Below the pieces are notes generated by a model. It was not told the DNA's origin and searched no databases. It saw nothing but the letters and a program-made list of their open reading frames with translations. From Microbispora rosea subsp. aerata (lineage in GTDB: Bacteria > Actinomycetota > Actinomycetes > Streptosporangiales > Streptosporangiaceae): a DNA stretch of 44,339 nt. This document shows, in pieces, positions 43,209 through 44,339 of this stretch. The stretch covers positions 1 through 44,339 of the forward strand of contig NZ_BMPY01000044.1 of assembly GCF_014647835.1 (NCBI RefSeq), read 5' to 3'. The stretch's first letter is position 1, and the number at the start of each line of letters is the position of its first letter. The translations under genes and the position numbers were made by a program.

Positions 43209-43647
43209 GCGCGCCTCCTGATCCTTGGGGAGAACAAAGGTCCGACCCACACGACACGTGGAACCAGACCACGCGCTTCTCACGGTCTTCTCGCACTCCC
43301 CATGCGGTCGCCATGCGATCGACCAGCCACAACCCCCGCCCGCCGTCACCGTCGAGATCGAACGACTGAACGCGGGGCACGCGGTCAGGTGACCCTTCAT
43401 CTGCGACATCGACCCACAGGCCGTCGTCATCTTCCGCTATTGCCAGCCTCACCAATCCGCCCGGCCGACGACCCGATTCCGAATGCTGCACGGCATTCGC
43501 CACGAGTTCACTGATGAGGAGTTCGACCTCGTCTATCGAAGGCCATTGCAGGGGAAGCAGTAAGTCCCGCGCATAGGCCCGTGCCACCGGCACCGAGCGC
43601 TCAACTCCCGGCAGGGCCACCGTGCCGAGGAGCCGCATCGTCTTCAC
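43195..43647 (-). CDS. RsbW-like ATP-binding protein (HATPase_c_2, anti-sigma-factor type)
   Basis: A 150-residue GHKL-fold protein: ELLISELVANAVQHSESGRR is the N-box, VDVADEGSPD the G1 region and LDGDGGRGLWLVDRMATAWG the G2 region, followed by KRVVWFHV. Proteins of this size and type act as anti-sigma or regulatory kinases, and many actinomycete copies pair with XRE regulators and DUF397 proteins in developmental loci. The GTG at 43647 overlaps the upstream stop (GTGA). The divergent partner regulator is missing because of the IS at the right edge. Confidence 0.85.
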   Translation of the reverse strand: MKTMRLLGTVALPGVERSVPVARAYARDLLLPLQWPSIDEVELLISELVANAVQHSESGRRPGGLVRLAIAEDDDGLWVDVADEGSPDRVPRVQSFDLDGDGGRGLWLVDRMATAWGVREDREKRVVWFHVSCGSDLCSPQGSGGAHDGA

Positions 43648-43976
43648 TGGGCCAGCTCCCAAACCCGTTCAGCCGCTTCTTCTGCCATCGCTGGCACCCG
43701 CTGCTCACGACCGCGCCCCCAGGTGAAGAACCATTGGCCGTTCTGCAACAACGCCATGATCTTGACGGTGTCTGCCGTTCGAGGAATCACTAACGTGGGC
43801 TCCTTGCTTTTCGGCAGGTCCACTGCCGCACTGACGCCCCGCATGTGCAGGTCCCAAGCGAGCCGCACCAGATGAATAAACTGATCTTGCTGCCGCATGC
43901 GAGGGCTGGGCGCACGATCCCTGCGAGCACCCCTCTTGGTTCGACGTCCCTGCCGGACGTTCCCGCCGTCTGTCAC
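43644..43976 (-). CDS. Hypothetical protein in the ATPase operon (110 residues)
   Basis: A basic N-terminus (RQGRRTKRGARRDRAPSPR) is followed by a compact domain: FIHLVRLAWDLHMRGVSAAV, LPKSKEPTLVIPRTADTVKI and LLQNGQWFFTWGRGREQRVP, ending in a helix with ERVWELAQ. Similar small proteins occur beside RsbW-like ATPases in actinomycetes, but no function is known to me. GTG 43976 has GGAG 5-6 nt upstream. It is the first gene of a three-gene operon with overlapping ends. Confidence 0.6.
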   Translation of the reverse strand: MTDGGNVRQGRRTKRGARRDRAPSPRMRQQDQFIHLVRLAWDLHMRGVSAAVDLPKSKEPTLVIPRTADTVKIMALLQNGQWFFTWGRGREQRVPAMAEEAAERVWELAQ

Positions 43977-44000
43977 AATGACTCCAGCTACTGAGCGAAT

Positions 44001-44016
44001 TGTCCTTGTCTTGTCA
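44001..44016 (+). repeat. Operator-like repeat A, TGTCCTTGTCTTGTCA
   Basis: Three TGTC units in the same direction. A copy with one difference is at 44131-44146, exactly 130 bp away, and both lie in the divergent intergenic region of the ATPase operon. Copy A overlaps the likely promoter of the minus-strand operon. Confidence 0.6.
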
Positions 44017-44130
44017 CGACCCTCGCGCGCCGAGTGGGTTCTGTCCTCAGATTGCCCGTAGCTAGCTTGGAGTTGTAGAAGAATCCCGCCGACAATAGGC
44101 CGACAGAAACTTTCGATAGCTGTAGGTATA

Positions 44131-44146
44131 TGTCATTGTCTTGTCA
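44131..44146 (+). repeat. Operator-like repeat B, TGTCATTGTCTTGTCA
   Basis: Second copy of the repeat. On the minus strand it contains TTGACA (44147-44142) with TACAGC 17 bp further, so it may itself cover a promoter. It lies 41 bp before the plus-strand start at 44188. Confidence 0.6.
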
Positions 44147-44187
44147 AGGCGCGTCATAGACGTGCCAGATGACCAGCAGGAGACGGC

Positions 44188-44226
44188 ATGGCTAACGACC
44201 TTGACCCGCGCTTAGAACGTGTTTGA
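44188..44226 (+). pseudogene. Start of a divergent gene cut by an insertion sequence
   Basis: AGGAG followed after 5 nt by ATG encodes MANDLDPRLERV and a stop. The first codons look like a normal gene start, but the frame enters the IS at about 44212-44216 and ends. From the arrangement (divergent from an RsbW-like ATPase operon, with repeated operators) the lost gene is likely to have encoded an XRE-type regulator. That identity is inference only. Confidence 0.5.
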
Positions 44227-44339
44227 GAAGGGCTACTCCGCTGGATGAGCGAGGGTGATGCGCTGCTGACGAGTTGCAGCGCTTCCCCGCGCGAGGCGGC
44301 GGGCCATGCCGCTGATCGCGGCCCATCGGATCATGGCCT
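44216..44339 (-). mobile_element. Insertion sequence end (IS5-like), continues past the window
   Basis: The element begins near GAACGTGTTTGAGAAG, a terminal sequence seen in IS5-type elements of actinomycetes. The transposase gene stops only about 17 bp inside. The other end is outside the window, so terminal repeats and target duplication cannot be checked. Confidence 0.6.
44233..44339 (-). CDS. IS5-family transposase, C-terminal end (partial)
   Basis: The minus-strand frame reads AMIRWAAISGMARRLARG, a few more residues and a TAG at 44233-44235. 'RWAAI..M.RRL.RG' is the usual C-terminal end of IS5-type DDE transposases in actinomycetes. The rest of the gene lies to the right of the window. 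It is not the same sequence as the transposase tail at 1-92. Confidence 0.65.
   Translation of the reverse strand, partial: AMIRWAAISGMARRLARGSAATRQQRITLAHPAE

Overview
The window is high-GC actinomycete DNA with almost exclusively G/C third codon positions. Several features suggest a filamentous actinomycete, possibly Streptosporangiales: an actinobacterial RHS protein, a DUF222/HNH (13E12-type) protein, an RsbW-like ATPase locus of the WhiJ type, apparently leaderless genes, and a sulfonate operon preceded by an actinobacterial RRHVD...C leader peptide. The taxonomy is an inference from gene content and base composition only.

Layout. 1-4302 is a decayed zone: a transposase tail inserted in an RHS gene, a DUF6247 gene next to a broken RelE-like toxin gene, and an IS1380-like transposase remnant. 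4303-6364 holds a saccharopine/lysine dehydrogenase-like gene divergent from a TetR regulator. 6456-10481 is a complete sulfonate operon on the minus strand (leader peptide, permease, binding protein, ATPase, TauD-type dioxygenase). 10871-13158 is a divergent pair, a serine beta-lactamase-like hydrolase and a HTH_38+MarR/GbsR-like regulator.

13480-25205 is the most striking block: an apparently single minus-strand operon of eleven genes. In order of transcription these are a LacI regulator (with two palindromic operators upstream), two sugar ABC permeases, a binding lipoprotein, four different ADP-ribosylglycohydrolase (ARH) family proteins, a ribokinase, a family III CoA-transferase and a CitE/HpcH-type lyase. 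Most junctions overlap by 4 bp (ATGA, GTGA, TTGA). I infer an undescribed catabolic route: import of a ribosylated compound, cleavage by ARH-fold hydrolases, phosphorylation of ribose, and CoA-dependent breakdown of the acid moiety. No ATPase is encoded, so a shared MsiK-type ATPase is expected to drive the importer.

25344-29363 is ordinary chromosome: a CbiX-like protein, DUF2203, a small membrane protein, glutamate dehydrogenase with a GlnR-like site, and a GNAT protein. 29738-33410 carries a tandem duplication of secreted PQQ-type sugar dehydrogenases, each with a Pro/Ser linker and a CBM2-like module. Each is preceded by a GAAARTTTC palindrome. A thioesterase and a pyridoxal-phosphate desulfhydrase/deaminase follow.

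35183-44339 is again plastic: direct repeats, a giant DUF222/HNH gene frameshifted inside its nuclease motif and followed by degenerate copies of its own 3' end, a truncated aldo/keto reductase, a pair of unknown genes (one secreted), an orphan intrinsic terminator on the opposite strand, an RsbW-like ATPase gene set, and a divergent gene cut after a few codons by an IS5-type element that runs off the window.
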